DNA of 64,000 bases from Catalimonadaceae bacterium JC749 (GCA_021730635.1 JAJNNC010000021.1:1-64000), one strand, 5' to 3'. Numbered from the stretch's first letter, positions 43,617-52,416 are shown. Made by a program: numbers and translations. Notes: a model not told the origin generated them from the sequence alone.

Positions 43617-44639
43617 TTATACAGCGACCTGAAAACCACTGCCAGAGGGTAAGCCACTGGCATCTATAGGAGTGGCAATGAAGTTGGAGGCTGCTGTGAG
43701 CACATCGGAGAAGGAACGTGTGATTTCCAGTCCATTGGCGTTGATAATGTCGTCGCCGGCGAAATCTGCTGACTTAGGATTGAGCAAATCTCGAATAGCA
43801 GCGGCATGTCTTGCCTCCACCGACACAATTTTACCAGCAATGAGCAGGTAATCACCATTTTGTATAAACTGGCCGGCTCCATTATAAGCAGAGACACCCA
43901 GGTCTTCAAATACTTTTGCGGTACCCAATACACTATCGCGACTGTCAAAATCAATATCAGCAAAGTTTACACTGAGGGCAGGGATCACATCGTCGGGCGC
44001 AGCTGCGGTAATGGCGGCTTTAAAAAACTCTCTGTGCGCCACTTCATGTTTTTGTATATCACTCAGTATTTGCTTTTCATTATCGGGAGCCCCTGCGAAA
44101 TAACCACCATCCATCACCTGTGTATAAAAGGCAGCTTCCAGCTGTTCTAAAGCATAGGCATAATTGAGGATTCCTACATCTCCGGACCCGAGACTGACCG
44201 TCATACTACCCGTCATGGTGCTTACTACATTGGAGTAGGTAGAATACTCAGTACCTCTGGAAGCTCTTACCCGATAAAAGTATTCCGTAGCAGCATCTAC
44301 GTCCTCATCCACATAGGTAGTTGTATTGGCATTTACTGAACCAACTTCCGCAAAACCGCTATTCATACTCATAGACCTCTCAATCTTGAAACTATCCTCG
44401 TCGTTTGCATTGTCTGTCCAGCTTAGCGAGATTTGTCCTTCTGTTGCATTATCAGCCATCAGATTAGAAGGAGCGTTGATCATGGTAGGCATGGGGTCCT
44501 CATCATCTTTACAGCCAAATAACAAAAGGCCTGAAGCGGTTAAGGTGACACCACTATACGCTAAAAACTTCCTTCTTGAGTTGTTGATAGGCTTACCCGA
44601 TTGAGGAATTTCATGAAGATTTTTAATGATTTTTGACAT
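43617..44639 (-). CDS. Ferritin-like lipoprotein with twin-arginine leader and fibronectin III domain
   Basis: 340 residues from the ATG at 44639; an upstream ATG at 44675 would give a longer leader. Leader N-S-R-R-K-F-L-A-Y-S-G followed by lipobox L-L-L-F-G-C: a Tat lipoprotein. Residues ~50-140 form a fibronectin type III domain (APSNLMADN...ISLSWTDNANDEDSFKIERS). Residues ~150-300 are the ferritin-like core, with E-Q-L-E-A-A-F-Y, I-Q-K-H-E-V-A-H-R-E-F-F and S-V-E-A-R-H-A-A-A-I-R. Same di-metal motif pattern as the neighbour, so the two are paralogues. An ECF sigma/anti-sigma operon lies upstream on the same strand. Confidence 0.82.
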   Translation of the reverse strand: MSKIIKNLHEIPQSGKPINNSRRKFLAYSGVTLTASGLLLFGCKDDEDPMPTMINAPSNLMADNATEGQISLSWTDNANDEDSFKIERSMSMNSGFAEVGSVNANTTTYVDEDVDAATEYFYRVRASRGTEYSTYSNVVSTMTGSMTVSLGSGDVGILNYAYALEQLEAAFYTQVMDGGYFAGAPDNEKQILSDIQKHEVAHREFFKAAITAAAPDDVIPALSVNFADIDFDSRDSVLGTAKVFEDLGVSAYNGAGQFIQNGDYLLIAGKIVSVEARHAAAIRDLLNPKSADFAGDDIINANGLEITRSFSDVLTAASNFIATPIDASGLPSGSGFQVAV

Positions 44640-45096
44640 AAGGTTATTTATTAATTGAAAAAATTGGATTGACATACGAAGGCTACTCTCTAAATAAGAA
44701 TAGGCTCAAGTGAAAAAAATCAGCGTTCTGCTTGCTTGAGGTTCTTGTCAGACTTACGAAGTAGGGGTGCTGATTGGATTTGGCAGCGTTGATCTTTTTT
44801 ATGATAGCCGGGTAAGAAGCATATCTTATATCAAGCCAGGCGAAAGGGTAAATGACTGTTGCTCAGCGATTTGATTGTGCAAGAAGCCAGGTGCAATCAG
44901 CTGTAAATGTAGTGTTAAGTTTTCTATGCTATGGCAAACACTATAGCCATGAAGAGGCATTACTGTGCCAGAAAACCGGTAGCGATGAGAAGTGATGAAT
45001 AGGGCGTGCTGAATAAACGCGCTTGTTAAGGTAGCTTTTTTCTGTAGCAACCCATGAAAACTACATAACGAGAAACATCCATCATTGAAAGGATCT
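44640..45096. other. Intergenic stretch between the anti-sigma gene and the ferritin pair
   Basis: About 455 bases. Two near copies of GACwTACGAAG (44671-44681 and 44751-44761; on the minus strand CTTCGTAwGTC) lie within 125 bases of the ferritin-like start. They may be ECF-dependent promoter elements. No credible gene. Confidence 0.45.
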
Positions 45097-45933
45097 TCAG
45101 GTATTTCCTACTTCGCCCATCACATACATCGCTTCCAGAGTAGGAGATTCGCTTCCTCCTCTGGGTTCCAGGGTAACCGCAAAAGCTGATGCATTTTCTA
45201 CATTTTTCATGGCGATAAGTCTTTGAATACCTGCATCAGTCACATCAAAAACTCCGGCATCTACCGGTTGTCCTTCTACAATAGCCCACAGTTGGTATTG
45301 TTTGTCGGAAGGGTTAGGAGGGAGTACATTTACTTTGAGATATACCTGATCTGAATTCTGATTCCAGTAAACATAGGCCAAACTGTTAGGAGAAGACTCT
45401 ACTCCCGGCATTTCCACCGCCTGAAAGTCACGACTGCTCATAATAGCCAGAGCTTCATCCAGTTGCTGCAGGCGTTGGTTGGCTGTTTCATACTGCTGGG
45501 CTATTTGCTGATTTTGTGTCAGCAGGGTACTGATCCTTTCCTCCGCTTCTTTCCATTGGCTCCGGAAATACAAAGCAGCTACGATGGCAAGCATGGCTAC
45601 TGTAACGGAAGCCGCTATACCGTACTGCAGCCAGGAAACCACTCTTTCTTTGCGTCTGGGCAGGGTTTCCTGAGCCATACTTTCCGTTTTTTCCTGTGGT
45701 GTCTCCGACTTCTTTCCAATACTATTGAGAATCGTATCTTTCAACGCCGCCCTGGGTTGAATAGCAGTGTTTTGCGCTAACCCTTGTAATGTCTCCTGAA
45801 TACTCAACAGTTCCTCCTCTACCTCAGGATAACGGCCTGCCATGTCTTCCACCTCGGCTGCTTCCTCAGGAGATAACTCACCTAGCACATATAGTTCCAG
45901 TTTGCCTGACGCTATGTATTCTTCTATGTTCAA
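45097..45933 (-). CDS. RskA-type anti-sigma factor
   Basis: 278 residues. Cytoplasmic zinc-less anti-sigma domain at ~1-60 (Y-I-A-S-G-K-L-E-L-Y-V-L-G-E-L-S-P-E-E), a single transmembrane helix ~103-125, a coiled coil (QQYETANQRLQQLDEAL), and the extracytoplasmic RskA domain ~165-278 (Y-V-Y-W-N..., PSDKQYQLWAIVEGQPVDAGVFDV, AFAVTLEPRGGS). Holds the ECF sigma factor inactive until a signal triggers release. Start overlaps the sigma stop by 4 bases (ATGA). Confidence 0.9.
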   Translation of the reverse strand: MNIEEYIASGKLELYVLGELSPEEAAEVEDMAGRYPEVEEELLSIQETLQGLAQNTAIQPRAALKDTILNSIGKKSETPQEKTESMAQETLPRRKERVVSWLQYGIAASVTVAMLAIVAALYFRSQWKEAEERISTLLTQNQQIAQQYETANQRLQQLDEALAIMSSRDFQAVEMPGVESSPNSLAYVYWNQNSDQVYLKVNVLPPNPSDKQYQLWAIVEGQPVDAGVFDVTDAGIQRLIAMKNVENASAFAVTLEPRGGSESPTLEAMYVMGEVGNT

Positions 45934-46487
45934 GGTATATTCAATAGTTTTCTCAATTTTATTAATGCCGATCTCAATCGGGTCTTTACCGTACCTAAGG
46001 GTATATCATACTCATCCGAAACTTCCGTATGGGTATAGCCTTCAAAGTAAATCAGGTTGATGATCATCTGTTGTTCGGGGCTTAAATGATGCAACAAATC
46101 TCTCAGACCAGTGTCTTTAATTTTTTGCTCCACATAAGTTTCAGGGGTTATCAAAGATACGTTATTCTCTATTGAGTCGGTTTTACTCTTTCGGGTAAAT
46201 TCTTTAGACCTGGATTTATCAATGGCCAAATTTCGGGAAATATTAAGCATCCAGGTAAAAAATTTGCCTTTTTTTGCGTCATAATAGTGGATTTTATCCC
46301 ATATCTTCACAAAAGCATCCTGCAGTACTTCTTCTGCTATACTATCCGTTTTAACGATCCTTTTGATCACACCATATAAGGCGGGAGCATAGTGATCATA
46401 GAGATATGCCAAAGCATTATGATCTTTTTGGATTAATAAATAGATCAGTTGAGATTCTTCTATATGCTTTGGCTTATCCGGATTCAA
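45930..46487 (-). CDS. ECF RNA-polymerase sigma factor (SigK-like)
   Basis: 185 residues. Sigma region 2 at ~20-90 (YLYDHYAPALYGVIKRIV; AEEVLQDAFVKIWDKI; FFTWMLNISRNLAIDKSRS) and region 4 at ~130-183 (LSPEQQMIINLIYFEGYTHTEVSDEYDIPLGTVKTRLRSAL). No extra domain. Paired with the RskA-type anti-sigma directly after it. Candidate targets are the exported ferritin-like proteins further along the same strand. Confidence 0.93.
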   Translation of the reverse strand: MNPDKPKHIEESQLIYLLIQKDHNALAYLYDHYAPALYGVIKRIVKTDSIAEEVLQDAFVKIWDKIHYYDAKKGKFFTWMLNISRNLAIDKSRSKEFTRKSKTDSIENNVSLITPETYVEQKIKDTGLRDLLHHLSPEQQMIINLIYFEGYTHTEVSDEYDIPLGTVKTRLRSALIKLRKLLNIP

Positions 46488-46574
46488 GGATTTTTTCTTT
46501 TATCAGTCTGTATGTTCAAAAATTGGAGGGATCACATTACATAACTTAAAATAAAATAGGATAGTTTAAAATTT

Positions 46575-47867
46575 ATGACACTGCATTATTGGCAAAAAAT
46601 AATTTTCAAACCTGCTACTGTTGGCTTATGGATGCTTCCTTTGCTCTACGGAATGCTCCACCTGTATGCTACTGCTCATAATCCGGGCATTACTTTCGAT
46701 TCCCGCCACTACCTGGCGGCTGCCCGGCATTTTGCCAGTACCGGCACACTGGCAGGCTCCGAAGGGGATGCTTATTATGAATATGCGCCACTTTATCCGC
46801 TTATGCTATCGCTCGCCAAAGAAAAAATGCTGCTCTGGGCAACCTGGCTCAACAGGTTGAGTGTCATGATGAGTATCCTGATCATGCTGGTGCTGGCCAG
46901 AAAGTATATCATACACCCCTATCTTTGGTGGTTGTATGGCTGTTCTCTTGTTTTTAGTACGCCTTTGTTATTAATAGGGAGTTTTGTATGGACAGAACCT
47001 TTCTTTCTACTCTTATTGACGCTTCAGTTCTGGTTGTGGCTGAGGTATCTCAAGGGCGGCAATAATATCAGTTTTATCCTGGCCTGTCTTACTGCCTGTC
47101 TGTTGTGTTTACAAAGAAACGCAGGAGTTTATTTTCTCATTTTTACTTTCTTTTGGCTTGTGGTGTACCATCAGGAGAAATTTTTCAAGGCAGTTGCTTA
47201 TTTGTGTATAGGAGGGACTGGGTTTATTTATTGGCAGCTGCGGGCTTACATGGTTTCTGATACGTCACATAATGTAGCCTTGCAACCTTTCGCTCAGCAT
47301 TTTGCTACTAACTTTTATCATCATCTGGAAGCATTGAGTTTATGGTTTTTGCCTCCTTTTGATCCTGCACTCATCATTCCGGTCGCTTTTATTTCATGGC
47401 TTCTCCTTGGTTACTATGCTCACCGGTATATAGCTTCAGAGAAAAGATTATTGCTGTATGGGGTAGCATTTGTTCTGGCAGGTTATGTCGTTTTCCTGTC
47501 AGGCATGTGGTGGGAGATTTCAGTAGAAGATGCAGAAAGATTTACCGCCGTGATCTACCCTGTCGGTATGTTGGGCGTTTTTTCAGCAGCAGATTCCTTG
47601 TCAGGTGTTTTCAGCAAAAGAAAAAAGCTTTTAGCTGCTGTGATGATCAGCATTTGGTTGGTATACCCCGTATTTCGCAGTGTGAAGAATGTTGTCTTCT
47701 GGCACCGACAGCTGAGTGCCTATCAAATAAAAGCACGCCCGAAGGCGTGCTTAAAAACTACTAAACAACTAAACCTAACTTACTCCAACATGCTTTATCG
47801 TATCGAAATAAATACTGCTGCTAATAGAGCTGTTTTTGGGTTTCGATTCTTACTTTATCATACGTAA
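46575..47867 (+). CDS. Multi-pass membrane protein, GT-C glycosyltransferase-like
   Basis: 430 codons with about ten hydrophobic helices. Early D-S-R-H-Y-L-A-A-A-R-H-F in the first outer loop and EYAPLYPLMLSLA resemble the acidic first-loop region of GT-C (dolichyl-phosphate-mannose-type) transferases; QRNAGVYFLIF follows. Likely adds a sugar from a polyprenyl-phosphate donor, but no partner is near. The last ~45 residues (after FWHRQLSAYQ) read through a terminator-type hairpin and a structured RNA region on the other strand (47725-47884) and are not protein-like, so the true gene may have lost its stop codon. A transcript ending would be blocked by the hairpin only on the minus strand. Confidence 0.65.
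   Translation: MTLHYWQKIIFKPATVGLWMLPLLYGMLHLYATAHNPGITFDSRHYLAAARHFASTGTLAGSEGDAYYEYAPLYPLMLSLAKEKMLLWATWLNRLSVMMSILIMLVLARKYIIHPYLWWLYGCSLVFSTPLLLIGSFVWTEPFFLLLLTLQFWLWLRYLKGGNNISFILACLTACLLCLQRNAGVYFLIFTFFWLVVYHQEKFFKAVAYLCIGGTGFIYWQLRAYMVSDTSHNVALQPFAQHFATNFYHHLEALSLWFLPPFDPALIIPVAFISWLLLGYYAHRYIASEKRLLLYGVAFVLAGYVVFLSGMWWEISVEDAERFTAVIYPVGMLGVFSAADSLSGVFSKRKKLLAAVMISIWLVYPVFRSVKNVVFWHRQLSAYQIKARPKACLKTTKQLNLTYSNMLYRIEINTAANRAVFGFRFLLYHT
47725..47752 (-). terminator. UUCG-loop intrinsic terminator, minus strand
   Basis: AAGCACGCC (47731-47739) pairs perfectly with GGCGTGCTT (47744-47752). Read on the minus strand the loop is UUCG closed by C-G, followed by UUUUAUUU; on the plus strand there is no U-run. 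So it ends a minus-strand transcript. Confidence 0.75.
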
Positions 47868-47886
47868 GTAAGCCCGGTTTAGTTAA
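47753..47886 (-). ncRNA. Candidate rod-shaped structured RNA (6S-like shape, unassigned)
   Basis: On the minus strand AACTAAACC (47884-47876) pairs with GGTTTAGTT (47775-47767), 9 perfect pairs. Then CTTACT (47872-47867) pairs with AGTAAG (47784-47779), and ATCGAAA (47847-47841) with TTTCGAT (47808-47802), separated by internal loops and closed by a small hairpin. The terminator at 47725-47752 follows in the same direction. A TAAATTTT box at 47897-47890 could be the -7 element. A long rod with an internal bubble plus terminator is the shape of 6S RNA, but I cannot confirm the family. No SRP, tmRNA or RNase P core motif was seen. Confidence 0.5.
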
Positions 47887-48000
47887 TAAAAAATTTAAAA
47901 AATAAACGACTTGCCCTTTAGGAAAGAATAAATGCAATATTTTACCTGCTATAAAACTAAATCAGACTTCTAGCATGTTATTAGAGCAACAAATAATTGC

Positions 48001-48008
48001 TATTTTTG
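48001..48008 (+). promoter_or_regulatory. Candidate -7 box for lepA
   Basis: TATTTTTG, a full TAnnTTTG match, 31 bases before the lepA ATG; the -33 element is weak. Confidence 0.45.
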
Positions 48009-48039
48009 CAGCATATCTTAAGCTATATCGGAAGTGTAC

Positions 48040-49839
48040 ATGAATCAAATCAGGAATTTTTGCATTATTGCTCACATTGACCACGGTAAAAGTACGTTGG
48101 CAGACAGGCTTTTGGAATTTACGCATACTATTGATGAGCGTGAAATGCAAGATCAGTTGCTAGATAATATGGATCTGGAGCGGGAACGCGGGATTACCAT
48201 CAAAAGCCATGCTATTCAGATGAACTATACCCATCAGGTAGAAGGAAAGCCCGATGAGGAGTATATTCTCAATCTTATTGATACACCGGGCCATGTGGAT
48301 TTTTCCTATGAAGTTTCCCGGGCCATTGCTGCCTGTGAAGGAGCGCTGCTGGTGGTCGATGCGGCCCAGGGGGTAGAAGCCCAAACCATTTCCAATCTTT
48401 ATCTGGCGCTGGAACACGAACTGGAAATTATTCCCGTGCTCAATAAAATAGACCTGCCCGGGGCGATGGTGGAAGAAGTAAGCGATCAGATCATCGACCT
48501 GATCGGCTGTAAAAGGGAGGATATCATTCTGGCCAGTGCCAAAGAAGGCATAGGGATTGCCGAAATTCTGAAAGCGATTGTAGACCGAATTTCTGCGCCG
48601 GAAGGAGATCCGGAAGCACCCCTGCAAGCCATGATCTTTGATTCTGTTTATAATTCCTTTCGGGGTGTGGAAGTCTATTTCAGGGTTTTCAACGGAAAAA
48701 TTAACAAAGGAGATAAGGTAAAATTTGTCAACACCGGAAAAACCTATGAAGCCGATGAGATTGGGGTGCTGAAGTTAAAACAGGACCCCAGGGGTGCTAT
48801 TGGTGCTGGCAATGTAGGCTATCTGATTTCTGGTATTAAAGTCGCCAGGGAAGTAAAAGTGGGGGACACCATCACCAAAGTAGACCGTCCGGGAAAAGCT
48901 ATCAGCGGTTTTGAAAACGTAAAACCCATGGTATTTGCCGGTATCTATCCGGTGGATACAACGGAATTTGAAGAATTGCGCAACTCTATGGAGAAGCTGC
49001 AGCTGAACGATGCCTCACTGGTATGGGAGCCGGAGACCTCTGCTGCTTTGGGTTTCGGCTTTCGCTGTGGGTTTTTAGGGATGCTGCATATGGAAATCGT
49101 GCAGGAGCGACTGGAGCGGGAATTTGATATGACCGTGATCACGACGGTTCCTTCCGTACGATTTCATGCGATCTTAACGAATGGAGAAGTAAAGCAGGTG
49201 AGTGCGCCTTCGGATATGCCCGAACCCACCTATCTTTCCCATGTGGAAGAGCCTTATATCTTGGCGCAGATCATCACCAAATCCGATTACATCGGCGGTA
49301 TCATAGAACTTTGTATGGATAAGCGGGGGATGATCAAAAACCAGGTATTTTTAACACACGACCGGGTAGAGTTAACGTTCGAGCTGCCGCTGGCAGAAAT
49401 TGTCTTCGACTTTTTTGATAAACTCAAAACGATCTCCCGCGGATATGCCTCTCTTGACTATCATCCTATCGGTTATCGTCAGTCTAATATGGTGAAACTC
49501 GATATTATGCTGAACGGTGAGAAGGTAGATGCGCTTTCTGCTATTGTACACCGCGATAAAGCCTATGAATGGGGTAAACGCTTGTGTGAAAAGCTGAAAG
49601 AACTCATACCCCGGCAGATGTTTGAAATTGCGGTTCAGGCTGCTATTGGTGCCAAAGTAATTGCCCGGGAAACGGTGAAAGCCATGCGGAAAAACGTATT
49701 GGCCAAATGCTATGGGGGTGATATCACCCGAAAGAGAAAGCTGTTGGAAAAGCAGAAAAAAGGAAAGAAGCGGATGCGTCAGGTGGGTAATGTAGAAATT
49801 CCGCAGGAAGCCTTTATGGCTGTATTGAAATTAGATTAG
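48040..49839 (+). CDS. lepA: Elongation factor 4 (LepA)
   Basis: 599 residues from the ATG at 48040 (GTG at 48034 in frame). Ribosome-binding GTPase that helps translation or ribosome assembly under stress. G1 [10 protein letters not shown]3 [10 protein letters not shown]4 N-K-I-D; EF-G-like domains follow ([22 protein letters not shown]) and the LepA-specific C-terminal domain ([44 protein letters not shown]). Full length. Confidence 0.97.
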   Translation: MNQIRNFCIIAHIDHGKSTLADRLLEFTHTIDEREMQDQLLDNMDLERERGITIKSHAIQMNYTHQVEGKPDEEYILNLIDTPGHVDFSYEVSRAIAACEGALLVVDAAQGVEAQTISNLYLALEHELEIIPVLNKIDLPGAMVEEVSDQIIDLIGCKREDIILASAKEGIGIAEILKAIVDRISAPEGDPEAPLQAMIFDSVYNSFRGVEVYFRVFNGKINKGDKVKFVNTGKTYEADEIGVLKLKQDPRGAIGAGNVGYLISGIKVAREVKVGDTITKVDRPGKAISGFENVKPMVFAGIYPVDTTEFEELRNSMEKLQLNDASLVWEPETSAALGFGFRCGFLGMLHMEIVQERLEREFDMTVITTVPSVRFHAILTNGEVKQVSAPSDMPEPTYLSHVEEPYILAQIITKSDYIGGIIELCMDKRGMIKNQVFLTHDRVELTFELPLAEIVFDFFDKLKTISRGYASLDYHPIGYRQSNMVKLDIMLNGEKVDALSAIVHRDKAYEWGKRLCEKLKELIPRQMFEIAVQAAIGAKVIARETVKAMRKNVLAKCYGGDITRKRKLLEKQKKGKKRMRQVGNVEIPQEAFMAVLKLD

Positions 49840-50017
49840 GGTTTAGCGTTTTGTGCTCATAGTTTTGGGTTCTGAGTTTATCATGCTGAGTTTGAAGCTT
49901 TCGATGGCATTTTTACAGTTTCATAATCTTTGCCCATTCAGGTATTGAGTCGTTTCCTGACGCTGAGTCCCTTCATGATACAATAAATTGCACAACCATA
50001 AACCTAATGTATTGCCC

Positions 50018-50902
50018 ATGACTCTTATTGATGGAAACCACATTGCGCAACAAATTCGTGAAGAGCTGACCGAACAGGTAGCGACCATTAAAGAAAAAGG
50101 AGGGAAAATCCCTCATTTAGCAGCAATTCTGGTAGGAAACAATCCGGCCAGCGAAGCCTATGTACGCAATAAGGTGAAAGATTGTGAGAAAATCGGATAT
50201 GGCTCTACCTTGGTACGCTTCGATACAGACGTAACAGAAGAAGAATTATTGGCTAAAGTAGAAGAGATTAACCAGAACGATGATATTGACGGATTGATTG
50301 TACAGTTGCCACTACCGGATCATATTGCACCGGAAAAAGTGACATTTACCATTCGTCCGGAAAAAGATGTAGATGGCTTCCATCCCACCAATGTAGGGCG
50401 TATGGCCAAAGGGTTGCCGGCCTACATTGCGGCTACTCCTTTTGGTATTTTACAGTTGCTCGAGCGTTATAAGATAGAGACGGCGGGAAAACACTGCGTA
50501 GTAATTGGCAGAAGCGATATAGTAGGTACGCCCATGAGTATTCTGATGTCGCGGAAAGCGTATCCGGGTAACTGTACAGTGACCATCTGCCATAGCCGGA
50601 CGAAAAATATGCCTGACATGACCAGGCAGGCTGATATTCTGATTGCTGCGATCGGACAAGCGGGTTTTGTCACAGCCGATATGGTCAAAGAAGGAGCAGT
50701 CGTCATTGATGTGGGAATCAACCGGGTAGATGATGCTTCCCGTAAATCAGGCTATGCGTTGGTGGGCGATGTGAACTTTGAAGAAGTGGCTGAGAAGTGC
50801 AGTTTTATTACGCCCGTTCCCGGAGGCGTAGGTCCTATGACGCGTGCCGGACTCTTGTATAACACCATGCTGGCAGCGAAGAAGAAGATTTATGAGTTTT
50901 AG
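50018..50902 (+). CDS. folD: Bifunctional methylene-THF dehydrogenase / methenyl-THF cyclohydrolase
   Basis: 294 residues from the ATG at 50018; a TTG at 49988 is also in frame. Interconverts 5,10-methylene-, methenyl- and 10-formyl-THF in one-carbon metabolism. Catalytic Y-V-R-N-K-V-K-D-C (Lys), [10 protein letters not shown], the NADP site [17 protein letters not shown], and [12 protein letters not shown]. The stop codon is directly followed by the left arm of the inverted repeat around the S23-type gene (50903). Confidence 0.96.
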   Translation: MTLIDGNHIAQQIREELTEQVATIKEKGGKIPHLAAILVGNNPASEAYVRNKVKDCEKIGYGSTLVRFDTDVTEEELLAKVEEINQNDDIDGLIVQLPLPDHIAPEKVTFTIRPEKDVDGFHPTNVGRMAKGLPAYIAATPFGILQLLERYKIETAGKHCVVIGRSDIVGTPMSILMSRKAYPGNCTVTICHSRTKNMPDMTRQADILIAAIGQAGFVTADMVKEGAVVIDVGINRVDDASRKSGYALVGDVNFEEVAEKCSFITPVPGGVGPMTRAGLLYNTMLAAKKKIYEF

Positions 50903-51384
50903 GTTCTGAGTTCTAAGTTCACAGTTCTGGGTTTTGTGTTTTTAGATTTAATCTTCATTAATGGCTGTAATCAGTAAATTTGAAGAATTGGAGTGTTGGA
51001 AAATGGCGAGGATTTTATGTCAGCTGATATACAAAACCACTGATTCAGGCTCTTTTGCCAAAGATTTTTCTTTGAAGGATCAGATTATAAGAGCAAGTGG
51101 TTCGGTCATGGACAATATAGCAGAGGGTTTTGAAAGAGGAGGCAATAGAGAGTTTATTCAATTCCTGTTTATTTCCAAAGCTTCATGTGCTGAAGTGAAG
51201 TCTCAAATTTACAGAGCTATGGATAGAGGACATATCGATAAATCTGGTTTTGATGAAATTTATACCTTAGCTGAAGAAGTCTCCAAATTGATCCAAGGGC
51301 TTATTGCATATTTAAGTAAATCCAGTAAGAAGGGCTTTAAACAAAAAATTCAAAACAAAGAATTGTGAACTCAGAACTTAGAAC
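50903..51384. mobile_element. Inverted-repeat-bracketed four-helix-bundle (S23/IVP-type) element
   Basis: Left arm GTTCTGAGTTCTAAGTTCAC (50903-50922) and right arm GTGAACTCAGAACTTAGAAC (51365-51384): the right arm matches the reverse complement of the left at 18 of 20 positions. Each arm is built of (T/C)AGAACT heptamers. A further GTTCTGAGTTT copy sits at 49869-49879, upstream of folD. The bracketed cargo is one small gene. Mobility is inferred from the repeats; no transposase is present. Confidence 0.5.
50961..51368 (+). CDS. Four-helix bundle protein (23S rRNA intervening-sequence family)
   Basis: 135 residues. Family pattern: F-E-E-L-E-C-W-K-M-A-R-x-L, D-F-S-L-K-D-Q-I-I-R-A-S-G-S-V-M-D-N-I-A-E-G-F-E-R-G, and F-I-Q-F-L-F-I-S-K-A-S-C-A-E-V-K-S-Q. 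This is the S23/IVP group, related in fold to the Avd protein of diversity-generating retroelements; no reverse transcriptase is nearby. Pentameric and basic relatives bind nucleic acid. It sits inside the repeats at 50903-51384. Its stop overlaps a GTG that may start queE. Confidence 0.88.
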   Translation: MAVISKFEELECWKMARILCQLIYKTTDSGSFAKDFSLKDQIIRASGSVMDNIAEGFERGGNREFIQFLFISKASCAEVKSQIYRAMDRGHIDKSGFDEIYTLAEEVSKLIQGLIAYLSKSSKKGFKQKIQNKEL

Positions 51385-51985
51385 GGCATTATCATTACCT
51401 GTCATGGAAGCCTTCTATACTATTCAGGGGGAAGGGGCGCATCAGGGAAAAGCTGCCTATTTTATCCGTTTAGGTGGCTGCGATGTAGGTTGCCACTGGT
51501 GTGATGTGAAAGAATCCTGGGAGATGGATCAGCATCCCCGGCTGTCTGTCAAGGCAATAGCCAAGGAGGCAGCGCAGTTTCCGGGCCGCCTGGCTGTCAT
51601 CACCGGTGGCGAACCACTTATGCACGATCTTACGGATTTGTGTGAAGCACTGCATCAATCTGGTTTTAAAGTACATATTGAAACGTCTGGGGCGCACCCT
51701 CTGAGCGGCGATTTGGATTGGATTACTTTTTCCCCGAAAAAATTCAAAGCCCCTTTGCCGGAAATTTATAGCCGGGCTGATGAGCTCAAAATAGTAGTCT
51801 ACAACAAAAGTGATTTCCGTTGGGCTGAGCAGTTCGCGGATAAAGTGCGCCCGGCCTGCAAGCTGTTTCTACAGCCGGAATGGAGTGTTTCTCCTAAAAT
51901 GCTGCCACAGATCATTGACTATGTGAAAGCCAATCCACAATGGCAGATTTCGCTGCAGGTACACAAATTTATGCAGATTCCCTAA
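51365..51985 (+). CDS. queE: 7-carboxy-7-deazaguanine synthase (queuosine pathway)
   Basis: Radical-SAM enzyme of preQ0/queuosine synthesis. From GTG 51365 (206 residues) the cluster motif is C39-x3-C43-x2-C46 (G-G-C-D-V-G-C-H-W-C-D), with the family start LPVMEAFYTIQGEGAHQG and TGGEPLMH. The N terminus is uncertain: ATG 51404 gives M-E-A-F-Y-T-I-Q-G-E-G directly, while GTG 51365 falls inside the repeat arm and overlaps the previous stop (GTGA). Relatives usually have a few residues before LPVMEAF, so the GTG is possible and would mean the element rebuilt the start of queE. Confidence 0.9.
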   Translation: MNSELRTALSLPVMEAFYTIQGEGAHQGKAAYFIRLGGCDVGCHWCDVKESWEMDQHPRLSVKAIAKEAAQFPGRLAVITGGEPLMHDLTDLCEALHQSGFKVHIETSGAHPLSGDLDWITFSPKKFKAPLPEIYSRADELKIVVYNKSDFRWAEQFADKVRPACKLFLQPEWSVSPKMLPQIIDYVKANPQWQISLQVHKFMQIP

Positions 51986-52055
51986 CCTGTTTGTGGTAAG
52001 CGCAAAACAATTTATAAAACAAGAAATATTGTTCGGGTTTTTAAAACAAATCTCT

Positions 52056-52063
52056 TATATTTG
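52056..52063 (+). promoter_or_regulatory. Candidate -7 box for rpmE2
   Basis: TATATTTG, a full match; a TTG lies 24 bases upstream, longer than usual. Predicted leader of about 68 bases before the ATG at 52137. Confidence 0.5.
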
Positions 52064-52087
52064 CCACTCTTTTCTGAAAATGAACTT

Positions 52088-52111
52088 AACGGGTCTTACA
52101 ATCCGTTTTTT
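52088..52111 (+). promoter_or_regulatory. Terminator-like hairpin in the rpmE2 leader
   Basis: AACGG (52088-52092) pairs with CCGTT (52103-52107), followed by T6 (52106-52111). It lies between the rpmE2 promoter box and its ATG, so it may act as an attenuator rather than ending queE. Confidence 0.4.
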
Positions 52112-52136
52112 GATTGAGAAATAAAAAGCATAGGTT

Positions 52137-52391
52137 ATGAAAAAAGATATTCATCCGAAGTATAAAAAAGTAGTTTTCTACGATACCTCCAGCGACTTTA
52201 AGTTTCTGACTTCTTCTACCATGGGTTCTTCCGAAACGATTGAGTGGGAAGACGGTAACACCTACCCGCTGATTAAAATAGAGGTGAGCTCTGCTTCTCA
52301 TCCTTTCTACACGGGTAAAAAATTGTATGTGGACACTGCTGGCCGCGTTGAGAAGTTCAACAGAAGATATAAGCAGTCGGATAAAAAATAA
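52137..52391 (+). CDS. rpmE2: 50S ribosomal protein L31, type B
   Basis: 84 residues. M-K-K-D-I-H-P-K-Y and the C-terminal [25 protein letters not shown] are the L31 marks. No cysteines, so this is the zinc-free B form that usually replaces zinc L31 when zinc is scarce; in Bacteroidota it is commonly the only form. Ends at a strong terminator. Confidence 0.95.
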   Translation: MKKDIHPKYKKVVFYDTSSDFKFLTSSTMGSSETIEWEDGNTYPLIKIEVSSASHPFYTGKKLYVDTAGRVEKFNRRYKQSDKK

Positions 52392-52416
52392 TACAGCAAG
52401 ACAGTATGTTCTCTGT

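Noticed and set aside
50961-51368. Four-helix gene as the Avd component of a diversity-generating retroelement
   Set aside because: No reverse transcriptase, template repeat or variable repeat is nearby; the S23/IVP family explains it better.
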